64,000 bases of DNA, from contig NZ_QWDD01000001.1 in NCBI RefSeq assembly GCF_003722355.1, forward strand, positions 1 to 64,000, given 5' to 3'. Made by a program: the position numbers and the translations under genes. How positions within the stretch are numbered: position 1 is the first letter of the stretch; every line of letters starts with the position of its first letter. The notes beneath the pieces were generated by a model. That model saw only the letters and a list, made by a program, of their open reading frames with translations, had not been told where the DNA came from and did no database searches. Shown here piece by piece: positions 16,483 to 25,335 of this stretch. The DNA comes from Methylocystis hirsuta (GTDB lineage: Bacteria > Pseudomonadota > Alphaproteobacteria > Rhizobiales > Beijerinckiaceae).

Positions 16483-17781
16483 TCAGAGAGAGTTGAGGAA
16501 AGCGAGCAGCGCGTCGCGCTGGAGTTCGGGAAGATTGCGGAAGGCGTCGGCGGATGATTGCGCTTCGCCGCCATGCCAGAGGATCGCCTCGGCGGGCGTG
16601 CGCGCCCTGCCGTCATGCAGAAAATCGGCGCCGTCTCCGCCTTTGCCGGCGAGGCCCAGTCCCCAGAGCGGCGGCGTGCGCCAGTCCCTTGGACCAGCCT
16701 CGAAGTCGTCGCGGCCGTCGGCGAGCCCGTCGCCCATGTCGTGCAGCAAAAGATCGGTGTAGGGATGGATCTCGACGCCGTTGAGCGCGGGCTGCAGTGA
16801 GAAATCCGCAACATGCAGCGCATCGCGATGGCAGGTCGAGCAGCCAATCTCATGGAACAGAATTTCGCCGTCCTTGACGCGCGGGTCCCCGAGATTGCGG
16901 CGAGCTGGAGGGGCAAGCGCGCGGATGTAGGTCACGACCGCGGCGAGCTGGGCGTCGGTCAATTCCGTCGTCGAAGCGCCGCGACGGCATTCGCTTTGAG
17001 ACGGCGCGCAGCTCTCGACAGGAAACAGCGACGAGGTGACCCCGATGTCTTCGACGAAGGCGTTGGCGATCTGCTGCTTGAGATGTGGCTGATTGGCCTT
17101 GAGTCCGAAGCGGCCGAGCCTTCTCTGGCCGGTCTCAACGCTGAAGACGAAATTCGGTCTTCCGGCGCCGGCGAGAATTTCGCTCTCCGCGACCGCCTCG
17201 AGCAGACCCAGGCCGAAAACCGGCGGCGCGTTGCGCAGCGACGTCTTCGTCTCGGGCCCGAGCGGACCGTAAGCGAGATTGCGGAAGGAGAGCGTCGGCC
17301 GACGAAGCCTTACAGTCGCGCCATCAGAGAGCGCGACATCGAATTCGGCGTATTCGACGACGGCCTGGCCTTCGCCAGCGACGCCGGGCACGCCTTCGGG
17401 ATTAAGCTGAGCGCCGTAATCAGGATGAACGCGCGGTCCGCCATGCGCGTCCTTTCCCTCGACGCTCAGCCTCGCCGCCATCGTGCGCGCGACGCCATTT
17501 TCGCTGTCTGGCGCGGCGCCGCGACCATTCTTGACGTGGCAGGCGATGCAGGAAAGTCGATTGTAGAGCGGACCGAGACCGATAAAGTCGGGATGGTCCT
17601 GCGAAGGCCCGATGACCCAGGCTTGGCGGAAGATGCCGCTTCCCTTGCGAAAGCGCGCGGCATGTTCGCCGTCCAGTCCTTCAATCGGCTGGATGAAGGC
17701 TTCGGTGTCAGGGCCGCTCGTCTCGTAACGCGCGGCGCCCGCGAGCATCGCTGCGCATAGAAGGACGCCCAAGCGTTTCAT
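16483..17781 (-). CDS. Di-haem DUF1111 family oxidoreductase
   Basis: 432 residues with an N-terminal export signal. Two c-type haem sites are visible: Cys78-Ile-Ala-Cys81-His82 and Cys314-Ser-Thr-Cys317-His318. The C-terminal half shows the DUF1111 landmarks HPYTDLLLHDMGDGLADGRD, RTPPLWGLG, FLHDGRARTPAEAI and WHGGEAQ. Proteins of this family are often found beside iron-uptake genes and are proposed periplasmic redox enzymes; the substrate is not established. Its ATG overlaps the stop of the solute-binding gene by four bases, so they are coupled. Confidence 0.9.
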   Translation of the reverse strand: MKRLGVLLCAAMLAGAARYETSGPDTEAFIQPIEGLDGEHAARFRKGSGIFRQAWVIGPSQDHPDFIGLGPLYNRLSCIACHVKNGRGAAPDSENGVARTMAARLSVEGKDAHGGPRVHPDYGAQLNPEGVPGVAGEGQAVVEYAEFDVALSDGATVRLRRPTLSFRNLAYGPLGPETKTSLRNAPPVFGLGLLEAVAESEILAGAGRPNFVFSVETGQRRLGRFGLKANQPHLKQQIANAFVEDIGVTSSLFPVESCAPSQSECRRGASTTELTDAQLAAVVTYIRALAPPARRNLGDPRVKDGEILFHEIGCSTCHRDALHVADFSLQPALNGVEIHPYTDLLLHDMGDGLADGRDDFEAGPRDWRTPPLWGLGLAGKGGDGADFLHDGRARTPAEAILWHGGEAQSSADAFRNLPELQRDALLAFLNSL

Positions 17782-19079
17782 GGCGCCGGCTCCAGGCTTT
17801 TAACGAGGTCACGCGCCTGTCGCCGCGCCGCGCCGATCTCCTCGCGCCATTGTGCGATTTGCTGCGGATCGATGGCGTCGCGACGCGCGCAGCGCTCGAG
17901 GAAGGTTCTTGTGCCCGCGTCGCTTTCGGAAACCGGAATGAAGCCGGCGAGTCTCTTCGCTTCGCCCAGCGCCGCCATGGCTTTCGCATTGCCGGCGAAT
18001 TTTTTCTCGGCGTCGTGAATCTCGCGCCACAGTTCGGCGCTCTCGGCATGGCCTTCGACGATCGCGAGATCGAACAGCAGCGCGATCAGCGGCGGCCGGC
18101 GACGGCCGATCTCAGAATCGTAATCGAGGAGCGTCGAGGCGGGCATTGCAAAGGGATTCGCAAAGCCCTGCGGCGCGCTCTGATAGGCGTCGGGTCGCGC
18201 CGGATGCCGGCGGCTGTCGCGCTCCATCATCAGTCGCTGGCCGTCCGTCGACAGCAGGAAGTCGATGAAGGCCTGCGCGCCGGCGAAATGCTTGGAGGCG
18301 GCGGTCATCGCGACATGGGCGGGCAGAAACGCCGTGCGCTGGGGATAGATCATCTCGACCGCCGCGCCATTGGCTTTGGCGATCTCGGCGAAGAAATCGA
18401 TCGTCAGCGCGAGGGCCGCCTTGCCTTCCCGCACCGAGGCCGTCGGCGCGAATCCGGAATCGAGCAGCGTCGCCTCGCCGGCCATCTCGCTGAGAAGACG
18501 CCAACCTGCGTCCCAACCTTCGCTCTGCAAAAGGATGTCATAGAGCGCTGGCGAGAAGCCGACCTTTGAGGCGATCGGCATGGCGAGCCGGCGCGCATAT
18601 TCGGGCGCCGCGAGGTCGCGCCAGCGTCGCGGCGCGGAAAGGCCGGCCGCCGCCAGCGCTCTTGGATTCGCGACGATCCCATAGCCGGCGACGTCATAGG
18701 CTTCGTAGAGGCCAGCGGGATCGGACAATTGCTGCTGGCCGAGCCGGCCGGGGAGCGCGGCGCGTTCGACCGATATCTTGCGAAAGGCGCCTCGTTCGCG
18801 AAGAAGCGCGAAATTCGCCGGCGCCGGCGCCCAATAGACGTCCGCGCCGCCTTGTTCGGGCTTGGCGAGTTCGGCAAGCGCGTCGCGCGACTGCTTCCAG
18901 ATGAATCGAACGTGGCTTTGCGGGTGGCTGCGTTCGAACTCCCGCTCGTAACGGGTCGTCAGTTCTTCGGGAAAGCTTGTGACGACGACGATCACCTCAT
19001 TGTCCGACGCGCCGGACTGCGCGGCGCCAAGAATGCTGAAAAGGCTTGCGAATGCAGCGACGGCGACAGCGCGGATCAT
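17778..19079 (-). CDS. Periplasmic ABC-type solute-binding protein (Fe3+/AfuA-like class)
   Basis: 433 residues, signal peptide then a type II periplasmic-binding fold: VIVVVTSFPEELTTRYEREF, DVYWAPAPANFALL, YDVAGYGIVANPRAL, WRDLAAPEYARRLAMP, and AFIDFLLSTDGQRLM. These match COG1840-type iron or phosphate-sugar binding proteins. A further 80-residue C-terminal helical extension is present. No ABC permease or ATPase lies nearby, so it is an orphan binding protein at the head of a TonB receptor operon. Ligand unknown; iron, molybdate or another oxyanion are possible given the divergent ModE gene. Confidence 0.85.
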   Translation of the reverse strand: MIRAVAVAAFASLFSILGAAQSGASDNEVIVVVTSFPEELTTRYEREFERSHPQSHVRFIWKQSRDALAELAKPEQGGADVYWAPAPANFALLRERGAFRKISVERAALPGRLGQQQLSDPAGLYEAYDVAGYGIVANPRALAAAGLSAPRRWRDLAAPEYARRLAMPIASKVGFSPALYDILLQSEGWDAGWRLLSEMAGEATLLDSGFAPTASVREGKAALALTIDFFAEIAKANGAAVEMIYPQRTAFLPAHVAMTAASKHFAGAQAFIDFLLSTDGQRLMMERDSRRHPARPDAYQSAPQGFANPFAMPASTLLDYDSEIGRRRPPLIALLFDLAIVEGHAESAELWREIHDAEKKFAGNAKAMAALGEAKRLAGFIPVSESDAGTRTFLERCARRDAIDPQQIAQWREEIGAARRQARDLVKSLEPAP

Positions 19080-19094
19080 GTGATCGAGTACCGT

Positions 19095-19232
19095 TATGTA
19101 ATTAGCTTACATAGTGCTTGACTACAAACTAGCGGTATAAAAGTCAACATCCGAACTTTAAGCAGCATGTGATCAGTATATGTGCAAACACATAGGCCTA
19201 TCGGTAATTGATATGTTATCTGATAACATATC
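19095..19232. promoter_or_regulatory. Three palindromes sharing a TATGT half-site in the divergent promoter region
   Basis: This AT-rich spacer separates the solute-binding operon from the YqeB-like/modE pair. Inverted repeats: TATGTAA-N5-TTACATA at 19095-19113, TATGTG-N4-CACATA at 19179-19194, and 11-bp arms GATATGTTATC / GATAACATATC around one T at 19210-19232. All share TATGT facing ACATA. The longest is perfect. The adjacent modE makes a molybdate-responsive operator a natural guess, but the sites are not a clear match to the published ModE box; an iron regulator is the alternative. Confidence 0.6.
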
Positions 19233-19445
19233 GCATTTAAAAAAATATTTATATTTTTCAATAGGATAAACTGAGTCCATCCAGCGCTGTGCGCGTCGTT
19301 GGCGGCTTTTGTCCGTTTTTGTCGACTTCAAGACAAGATGCGCGAAACGACGATTCTCCCGTCGCCTGGCCCTCGCCGGATTCCCTGCAAGACAAAGGCG
19401 TGCGACTTGGCGCGTGATTTGCTGAAAAAGCGCGGGAGGCGCCCC

Positions 19446-20315
19446 ATGCCAGGCTTTTCAGCACAAGAATTCCTCTCCGACTGCAGTGAGCATTTCGTCA
19501 TCATCCTCGGCACGAACGAGATCGCCTCCGCGGTCGCGGCGCGATTGACATGGGAGCGGCGCCGCGTGGTTCTCAGCCATGACGCGCACCCGCCGGTCAT
19601 CCGACGCGGAATGGCCTTTCACGACGCGCTTTACGGAGACCGCGCCGAAGTCGACGGCGTCGTCGCCGATCTGACGCAAACGACGCTGGATCTGGTCGAC
19701 GTCTTGTCCCGGCCGGGACGCGTCGCCGTTTCGCCTCTGCCCCTGACGGATCTCATCACTCTGCGCGCCCCCGACGTTCTGATCGACGCCCGCATGCAAA
19801 AGCACCGCGTCACGCCGGATCTGCGCGGGATCGCAGCTCTCGTGATCGGGATGGGTCCAAACTTCACGGCGGGCTGGAACTGCGACGTGGCGATCGAGAC
19901 CCATCCGGCGCGGACGGGCGAATTGCTCGAAAACGGCGCCACGCTGCCTTCGGACGGCGTCGCGCGCGTGCTCGGCGGCGTCGGCAAGGAGCGCTTCATC
20001 TATGCGGCGCGCGACGGCGTCTGGCGGACGCCGCTCGACATAGGCGCTCGGGTTTTCAGGGATTATCTGCTCGGCCGACTCGACGGCCTTCCCATCCGGG
20101 CGCCGATGGACGGCTTCCTGCGCGGGATCGCGCGCGACGGGGTGCATGCGGCGCGGGGCGTCAAGCTCGTGGAAATCGATCCGCGCGGACGCGCCTCGAA
20201 CTGGACCGGAACCGACGAACGGGGCCGCGCCATTGCCGAGGCGGTGGTCAAGGCGATCGCCTCCGCGCCGGCGCGGGGACGGAGCCCGCTCAGCGCTAAG
20301 GTAACGCTTCACTGA
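19446..20315 (+). CDS. YqeB-like molybdenum-hydroxylase accessory protein
   Basis: 289 residues resembling the EF2563/YqeB family that accompanies selenium-dependent molybdenum hydroxylases. Seen: a Rossmann-like start VIILGTNEIASAVAARLTW, the RRGMAFHDALYGD segment, VIGMGPNFTAGWNCDVAIET, and the C-terminal RAPMDGFLRGI...GVKLVEIDPRG half that resembles a biotinyl-like domain. ATG 19446 has GGGAGG 7 bp upstream; the earlier open frame is not protein-like. Together with modE 72 bp downstream it suggests molybdenum-enzyme maturation. No molybdenum hydroxylase gene is in the window, so its client is unknown. Confidence 0.75.
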   Translation: MPGFSAQEFLSDCSEHFVIILGTNEIASAVAARLTWERRRVVLSHDAHPPVIRRGMAFHDALYGDRAEVDGVVADLTQTTLDLVDVLSRPGRVAVSPLPLTDLITLRAPDVLIDARMQKHRVTPDLRGIAALVIGMGPNFTAGWNCDVAIETHPARTGELLENGATLPSDGVARVLGGVGKERFIYAARDGVWRTPLDIGARVFRDYLLGRLDGLPIRAPMDGFLRGIARDGVHAARGVKLVEIDPRGRASNWTGTDERGRAIAEAVVKAIASAPARGRSPLSAKVTLH

Positions 20316-20387
20316 CCCAGACATCCTGAGCTGCAGTTGCTTCCGGCCGTCTTGCCCTGTATCGGGGCGATGAGGCGGGGCGCTGAC

Positions 20388-21179
20388 ATGGCCGAAGGCA
20401 AGATTGATGCTTCACTGGCGCTGCGGAGCGAGGGCCGACTCCTTGTCGGCCGCGACCGCGTGAAGCTTCTCGAGGCCGTCGCCCTTCACGGCAGCATCAC
20501 CAAGGCCGCCAAGGCCGTCGGCTTCAGCTACAAGGCCGCCTGGGACGCGGTGAACGCGATCAACAATCTTTTGCCGACGCCCGCCTTCATCACCAAGGCT
20601 GGCGGCCGCAGCGGCGGCGGCGCCGAGGTGACGGAGGAAGGGCGCCGGCTGATCGCCACCTTCCACCGCCTCGAAGAAAAGCTTGCGCGCATCTCCGAGA
20701 CGATCGCCGAAGAGGGTCTCGCGGGCGCCGAGGATTTTCTGCTGTGGACCACGGGCATGACAATTTCCGCGCGCAATGTTTTTCGCGCCGAAGTGACTCA
20801 GGTCAAGAAGTGGCCGGTCGACGTCGAAGTGACGTTACGCGTGTCGGAAAAAGATACGATCCTGGCGATCGTCACCAATGAATCAGCCGAGCGACTGGGC
20901 CTTTCTCGCGGGCGCAAGGCGCTGGCGCTGATCAAGGCGTCCTTCGTCAATCTGGCGCCCGCCGGCGACGCGACGCCGCTGCAGCGCAATTGCTTCCGCG
21001 GCGTGGTCACGCAGCGAATCGACGCCGAACGCAATAGCGAAATCCTGCTCGACGTCGGATTCGGAAAGACGATGACCGCGGTGACGCCGCGCCACCATGT
21101 TGAAGACATGGGACTGAAGGAAGGGGACGCCGCCCTGGCCACCTTCGACGCTGCGGACGTCATTTTGGCGGTGGAATAG
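20388..21179 (+). CDS. modE: ModE-type molybdate-responsive regulator
   Basis: About 263 residues. An N-terminal winged helix (KLLEAVALHGSITKAAKAVG, SYKAAWDAVNAINN) is followed by two TOBE/MOP modules (SARNVFRAEVTQVKKWPVDV with IVTNESAERLGLSRGRKALA, and LQRNCFRGVVTQRIDAERNS with TPRHHVEDMGLKEGD). This is the full ModE layout: a dimer that binds molybdate and represses or activates molybdenum-related genes. Start ATG 20388 is chosen from domain position. The palindromes upstream of the preceding gene are candidate sites. Confidence 0.92.
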   Translation: MAEGKIDASLALRSEGRLLVGRDRVKLLEAVALHGSITKAAKAVGFSYKAAWDAVNAINNLLPTPAFITKAGGRSGGGAEVTEEGRRLIATFHRLEEKLARISETIAEEGLAGAEDFLLWTTGMTISARNVFRAEVTQVKKWPVDVEVTLRVSEKDTILAIVTNESAERLGLSRGRKALALIKASFVNLAPAGDATPLQRNCFRGVVTQRIDAERNSEILLDVGFGKTMTAVTPRHHVEDMGLKEGDAALATFDAADVILAVE

Positions 21180-21280
21180 CGGGTCTGCGACGGCGCCAGC
21201 TCCGACTGGATGCCGGCTCAATTCCGCAATAGTCTCTCGGCGACGCTTTTCGCAGAGGCGTGGACTCGAAGGAGCATCCT

Positions 21281-21613
21281 ATGAAGCCAGTTTATTTCAT
21301 TGCCGCGGCCGCATTGTCTTTTTACGCGACGAACGGGCTCGCCGATACGAAGAAGCCGACGTCCAAGTGGACGTGCGAGGATTTCCTGGCGGTCGACGAC
21401 CAATTTCAACCGAAGGTGATCTACTGGTCCTCTGCGCAGAGCAAGAAAGGGAAGCCGCTCGCAACGGACGTCGATATCGAAGGCACGGAGAAGGTCATTC
21501 CCATGGTCATCGACGACTGCAAGAAGGCGCCGCAAGAGTCCTTCTGGAGCAAGCTCAAGGGCGCTTGGAAAAAGGTCGAGACCGACGCAAAGTCGCTTGG
21601 CAAAAAGTTGTGA
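21281..21613 (+). CDS. HdeA/HdeB-family periplasmic protein
   Basis: 110 residues: a signal peptide (YFIAAAALSFYATNGLA) then a small domain with WTCEDFLAVDDQFQPKVIYW and a second cysteine in MVIDDCKKAP, the single disulfide pattern of HdeA/HdeB acid-stress chaperones. A lysine-rich helix follows. A probable ribosome-binding site (GAAGGAGC) precedes ATG 21281. Acid protection is the family role; here it is inferred. A small membrane-protein gene lies 32 bp downstream. Confidence 0.82.
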   Translation: MKPVYFIAAAALSFYATNGLADTKKPTSKWTCEDFLAVDDQFQPKVIYWSSAQSKKGKPLATDVDIEGTEKVIPMVIDDCKKAPQESFWSKLKGAWKKVETDAKSLGKKL

Positions 21614-21645
21614 CTCCCCTTGCTGGCCAAATGGAAGGCTGAACA

Positions 21646-21795
21646 ATGCTTGAAACGATCGCGGTCATCCTCGTCATCATGTGGCTGCTCGGGCTGGTTT
21701 CCTCCTATACGCTCGGCGGCTTCATTCACATTCTGCTTGTCATCGCAATCATCGTGATCATTCTGCGCGTCATTCAGGGCCGCAGCATTCTCTAG
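21646..21795 (+). CDS. Lmo0937-family small membrane protein
   Basis: 49 residues, nearly all hydrophobic: an N-terminal helix AVILVIMWLLGLVSSYTLGG and a second helix IHILLVIAIIVIILRVIQG. This matches the lmo0937 family of two-helix membrane proteins, often stress-induced and of unknown function. It is too short for most gene callers. Its stop overlaps the stop of the convergent adenosine-deaminase-like gene by four bases. Confidence 0.85.
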   Translation: MLETIAVILVIMWLLGLVSSYTLGGFIHILLVIAIIVIILRVIQGRSIL

Positions 21796-23480
21796 CGAGC
21801 GCCGCGCGAGGAACGCTCACGTTTGGCCGACGACGAAGGCGGGGAAGCGGGCGCAACGCTGTTCGCTGGCTTTCCCTCGCGCCCGCTCCATTTCGACTCG
21901 AAGCGCGCGAAGCGCATCTCGAGCTCCCATTGCCGTCTGGCTTTTTCGGAACCCGCCAGAAAGCGACGACAATCGGCGGAAGGCGAAGTCCCGCCAAGCT
22001 GTGCGTTGCGGCAAGCCGAAACGGGGCGCGCGGCCGCAGGATCGCGCCACAGGCTCTCGCCGGGAAGAAAAGCGTACGTCAGGCTGTTTCGAGAGAGCTG
22101 TTTCAAGTCGCGATAGGAAAGTTGGTAGACGCGCGCGGCGCGCTGATATTCGTGCGTGAGATCGATTCGCGATACGCCCTCGTCGTCGGTCGATAAGGCC
22201 GTCGGCACGCCCGCCTTGCGATAGAGCGGGAATGGATGGTCCGCGCCTTCGACGCCGAGAATTTGCGCATTGGACGTGAGATTGATCTCGACCATTATTC
22301 CATCGCGCGCCATTCGCGCCATCAGACCTTTGGCGTCGCGCTCGAAGCCAATGTCGACGCCATGGCCGATGCGCCTCGCGCCGGCGACCTCGACCGCCTC
22401 GCGGATATGGAAGGTCAGGTCCTTGGGAGGAACGAGCCCCATTGTCAGCTCCCCGGCATGGAGACTGATCCCCGCCTTCGGGTGTCGGCGCCCGATGTCG
22501 CCGACGATCCGCATCTGATCGCTATAATTTCCCAGCGTGATTTGATCGTCCTCAGCCGCGACGAGGTTCAATCCGACAACCGGCCCGTCGCGTGAGGCGA
22601 GACGAGCGGCAAGCGCCGTCTGCGCGAACAATTTCGCGCGGTCGGCATTGCGATAGACCTGGGCGAGAAACCGTACCTCGACGTCGCATCCGGGCCGACG
22701 ATGAACCGCGTCGCCGCAGGCGAGTCGCCGGTCCTTGTCGGCGACGACGGCGACCACGCTCTCCGCCGCGCGCTGGACGAGGTCGCCGAGACCTTTGCCG
22801 TCGAGCGCCGCAAGCATTGCGTCGGGATCGTCCTTCCAGCCGATCTGCTCGCCGAGATCGCGCGCCTCGCCCATCAGCGGACTGATCATCAATTCGAGAT
22901 ACAAGACGTTCTGCGAGGCGGCGCGCTCGACAACCTCCGCGAGGGCGGCGCCGATATTGTTTCCCGTCACGTCCGAGAATCGGAAGAAGCTGTTGAAGAA
23001 CTGATCATGACCGCTCACGCGCGCGGTGATGACGTCGCGCATCGACCAGGCGTTGATCGCGTCTCGATAGGCCTGCGTCGAGCGCAGCGCTTCGGCCAGA
23101 GGCGGCTTCGACACGGCGTCGCAAGGCGGCGGCAGCGCGGCCTTGCTCTTGACGTCGAAACACCACCCCTCGGCGCGCGCCCAAGCCAAAGCGCTCTCAG
23201 CATAGACGGCGCCCGCGAGGTGATTGTGCAAATCGGCGCCTTTCGGCATTTCGACAAGAAAGCTGCGTAGAGCGGCGCCATTGCCGCGCAGGCCTTCCAG
23301 CGCAGCAGACGCGTCGCGCACGGCGTCGGCGCTTAAAACATCGCGCGCATGGACTGCGCAGCCGCCCCATGCGACGGCGAGGGCCGCGCAGAACATCCGC
23401 AACGACGCAGAGCCCGGCAGGATTTCAGCAAGCGAACGACTGAGACGCGAGGTCATGAGCAGCTCCGAGACGCGATTCAC
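21792..23480 (-). CDS. Exported adenosine deaminase-like metallohydrolase
   Basis: About 562 residues with an N-terminal signal segment (LRMFCAALAVAWGGCAVHA). The zinc hydrolase motifs are in order: GADLHNHLAGAVY, ISLHAGELTMG, RRIGHGVDIG, and STDDEGVSR, as in adenosine deaminases and the secreted ADGF/CECR1 branch. Length exceeds bacterial Add (about 330-350) by the export segment, an insertion after the first motif and a C-terminal extension. It probably deaminates adenosine or a related nucleoside outside the cytoplasm. Substrate not proven. Several ATGs near the N-terminus leave the exact start open. Confidence 0.82.
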   Translation of the reverse strand: MNRVSELLMTSRLSRSLAEILPGSASLRMFCAALAVAWGGCAVHARDVLSADAVRDASAALEGLRGNGAALRSFLVEMPKGADLHNHLAGAVYAESALAWARAEGWCFDVKSKAALPPPCDAVSKPPLAEALRSTQAYRDAINAWSMRDVITARVSGHDQFFNSFFRFSDVTGNNIGAALAEVVERAASQNVLYLELMISPLMGEARDLGEQIGWKDDPDAMLAALDGKGLGDLVQRAAESVVAVVADKDRRLACGDAVHRRPGCDVEVRFLAQVYRNADRAKLFAQTALAARLASRDGPVVGLNLVAAEDDQITLGNYSDQMRIVGDIGRRHPKAGISLHAGELTMGLVPPKDLTFHIREAVEVAGARRIGHGVDIGFERDAKGLMARMARDGIMVEINLTSNAQILGVEGADHPFPLYRKAGVPTALSTDDEGVSRIDLTHEYQRAARVYQLSYRDLKQLSRNSLTYAFLPGESLWRDPAAARPVSACRNAQLGGTSPSADCRRFLAGSEKARRQWELEMRFARFESKWSGREGKPANSVAPASPPSSSAKRERSSRGAR

Positions 23481-23632
23481 TGCGGCTTCTTAGCGCACCG
23501 CAAATTAGCGCACCGCAAAGGCCTTCCGGCATTCGACGCCGCAAAACACTTTTTTGCAAAGGAAGCTTGCTCATTTCAGGCGATCTATGACAAGAGTGAT
23601 GCTCACAATCCTGGGGAAGCCAAATTTGGCCA

Positions 23633-24796
23633 ATGTCGATGTCGTGGTCGCGCAAAAACTCAGCGTACAAGCTGTTTCGCATTCTTTTCATCAACTTTGG
23701 CCTGCTCGTCAGTCTCGTCGTCGTTGCGGAGATTATTCTTCATCTCGTCTACACGGGCGGCAATCCGTTTCTGGCGCCTGTGAAAAACGAGTTGAGGGTT
23801 CGCGATGCGGATTACACCCATGGCCTGAAGCCCAATTTTAACGGCTTCGACGCCTGGGGCTCCAATATAGTTCCCATTTTCACCAATTCACTGGGCTTTA
23901 GAGACGCCGCCGTACGCAGCGTGCCGATGACCGTGGACCGCAAGCGCGTCATCTTTATCGGCGATTCCTTCACTGAGAGTCCCGGCGTCCCCTATGAACA
24001 GTCTTTTGTTGGCCTTTTCGCGCAGGCTTTTCCCGCACTCGATGTGTTGAATGCGGGAGTTTCGAGCTATGCGCCGTCCGTCTATTACGAGAAACTCAAA
24101 TATTTCGTCGACGCCGGCCTCAAGTTCGATGAGGCTGTGGTTTACATTGATATCTCCGACATACAGGACGAAGGCGTTTTCTATTCGTATGATCAAAATG
24201 GCGTATTGCAGATGGGCGTGTTTCAGCCCACTGCAAATGTTTGTTCCCCTGTCCCGCGGCCGCCGCTGCCACAACCACCAAAGAGGTGGTGGGAGAAAGT
24301 CTCTTATATGGCGGAGTTCGTTGGCCAGATGCGCTACTCAGCGGAGTTGGGGAGAGCGCTTGGGCGAGCGACCTTCGAGGACCTTTCAAAATCGGGCGTC
24401 GTCTACAGCCCGGATTACACGCGTGCGAGCTGGACATATAGCGAGAATTCAAGCTGCTATGGCCCATTAGGGATCGAAGCGTCTATCGACAAGGCGAAGA
24501 AGCAATTGGATCGCCTCTACGAACTCCTGTCGTCGCACGGGATCGCGCTTTCAATTGGGGTCTATCCGTGGCCGCAGCAGCTTCTCTACGACGTCGAAAA
24601 TTCGCGGCAAGCGCGCATCTGGCGCGACTGGTGCGCCGGCAAATGCAGAAAATTTTTCGATCACTTTCCCGACTTTTTCGCCTATAAAACGCAAGACCCT
24701 GATTTCATTAGATCGTTGTATTTCTGGGGAGACTTTCACTTCAACGCGAAGGGCAACGCGCTCCTGGCGCAAGGTCTCATAAAGAATTACGAATGA
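23633..24796 (+). CDS. Membrane-anchored SGNH/GDSL-family hydrolase or acyltransferase-like protein
   Basis: 387 residues. One membrane anchor near the N-terminus (ILFINFGLLVSLVVVAEIIL) precedes an SGNH domain: block I IFIGDSFTESPG, block II Gly in LNAGVSSYAPS, block III-like DISDIQDE, and the final Asp/His pair in WGDFHFNAKGN. Likely acts on the periplasmic side on an acylated glycan or similar. It precedes SxtJ, DUF5989 and a carbamoyltransferase in the same direction (110 bp to SxtJ), a conserved partnership whose product is unknown. Confidence 0.82.
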   Translation: MSMSWSRKNSAYKLFRILFINFGLLVSLVVVAEIILHLVYTGGNPFLAPVKNELRVRDADYTHGLKPNFNGFDAWGSNIVPIFTNSLGFRDAAVRSVPMTVDRKRVIFIGDSFTESPGVPYEQSFVGLFAQAFPALDVLNAGVSSYAPSVYYEKLKYFVDAGLKFDEAVVYIDISDIQDEGVFYSYDQNGVLQMGVFQPTANVCSPVPRPPLPQPPKRWWEKVSYMAEFVGQMRYSAELGRALGRATFEDLSKSGVVYSPDYTRASWTYSENSSCYGPLGIEASIDKAKKQLDRLYELLSSHGIALSIGVYPWPQQLLYDVENSRQARIWRDWCAGKCRKFFDHFPDFFAYKTQDPDFIRSLYFWGDFHFNAKGNALLAQGLIKNYE

Positions 24797-24906
24797 GGCG
24801 CGGGCAGCGAAGCCATGCGGCGAGTCATGGAAAGGTTACGAAAATTTGCGGTTCGCCAGCCTTGCAGATAATTTGTTGTTGAGGCGACCTGGAGGGTCTC
24901 GTCTGA

Positions 24907-25323
24907 ATGTCGCATGAGGACTATTCGAGAGACCGTTCCGCCGCCATGGGGTCCGATCGATCGTTCGGTCTGGTGATCGCCGCGGCGATCACGGTCATCA
25001 GCATGCTGCCGCTTCGGCACGGCGAGGCGCCTCATTTTTGGGGACTCGCCGCAGCGCTTGGGTTCGCCGCCGCGGCGTTCCTCGCGCCCGCCAAACTGCG
25101 GCCGCTGAACCGACTGTGGCACCAGCTGGGCTTGGCGCTGCACAAAATCACCAACCCGATCATCATGGGCGTCCTGTTCTTTGGAGTGATCCTCCCGATC
25201 GCGGTGATTTTCCGACTGCGCCGCGCCGATCCGCTCAAACTTGCGTTCGACAAGAACGCGACGTCCTACTGGACCATGCGCAATACGCCCGAAGGGACGA
25301 GCGACATGAGCAAGCAGTTCTGA
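24907..25323 (+). CDS. SxtJ-family membrane protein
   Basis: 138 residues with three to four hydrophobic segments (SFGLVIAAAITVISMLPLRH; WGLAAALGFAAAAFLAPAKL; NPIIMGVLFFGVILPIAVIF), and the family tail with DPLKLAFDKNATSYW. This matches SxtJ, a small membrane protein encoded next to the O-carbamoyltransferase SxtI in saxitoxin loci and common beside carbamoyltransferases elsewhere. Function unknown. It is followed by DUF5989 after 12 bp. Confidence 0.85.
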   Translation: MSHEDYSRDRSAAMGSDRSFGLVIAAAITVISMLPLRHGEAPHFWGLAAALGFAAAAFLAPAKLRPLNRLWHQLGLALHKITNPIIMGVLFFGVILPIAVIFRLRRADPLKLAFDKNATSYWTMRNTPEGTSDMSKQF

Positions 25324-25335
25324 GGAGAGAGATAA

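Noticed and set aside
14195..19079. Methanobactin-type copper uptake locus
   Set aside because: A TonB receptor and a di-haem protein recall mbn loci, but the di-haem protein is DUF1111, not MbnH-like, and no methanobactin precursor or MbnB/MbnC gene is present.
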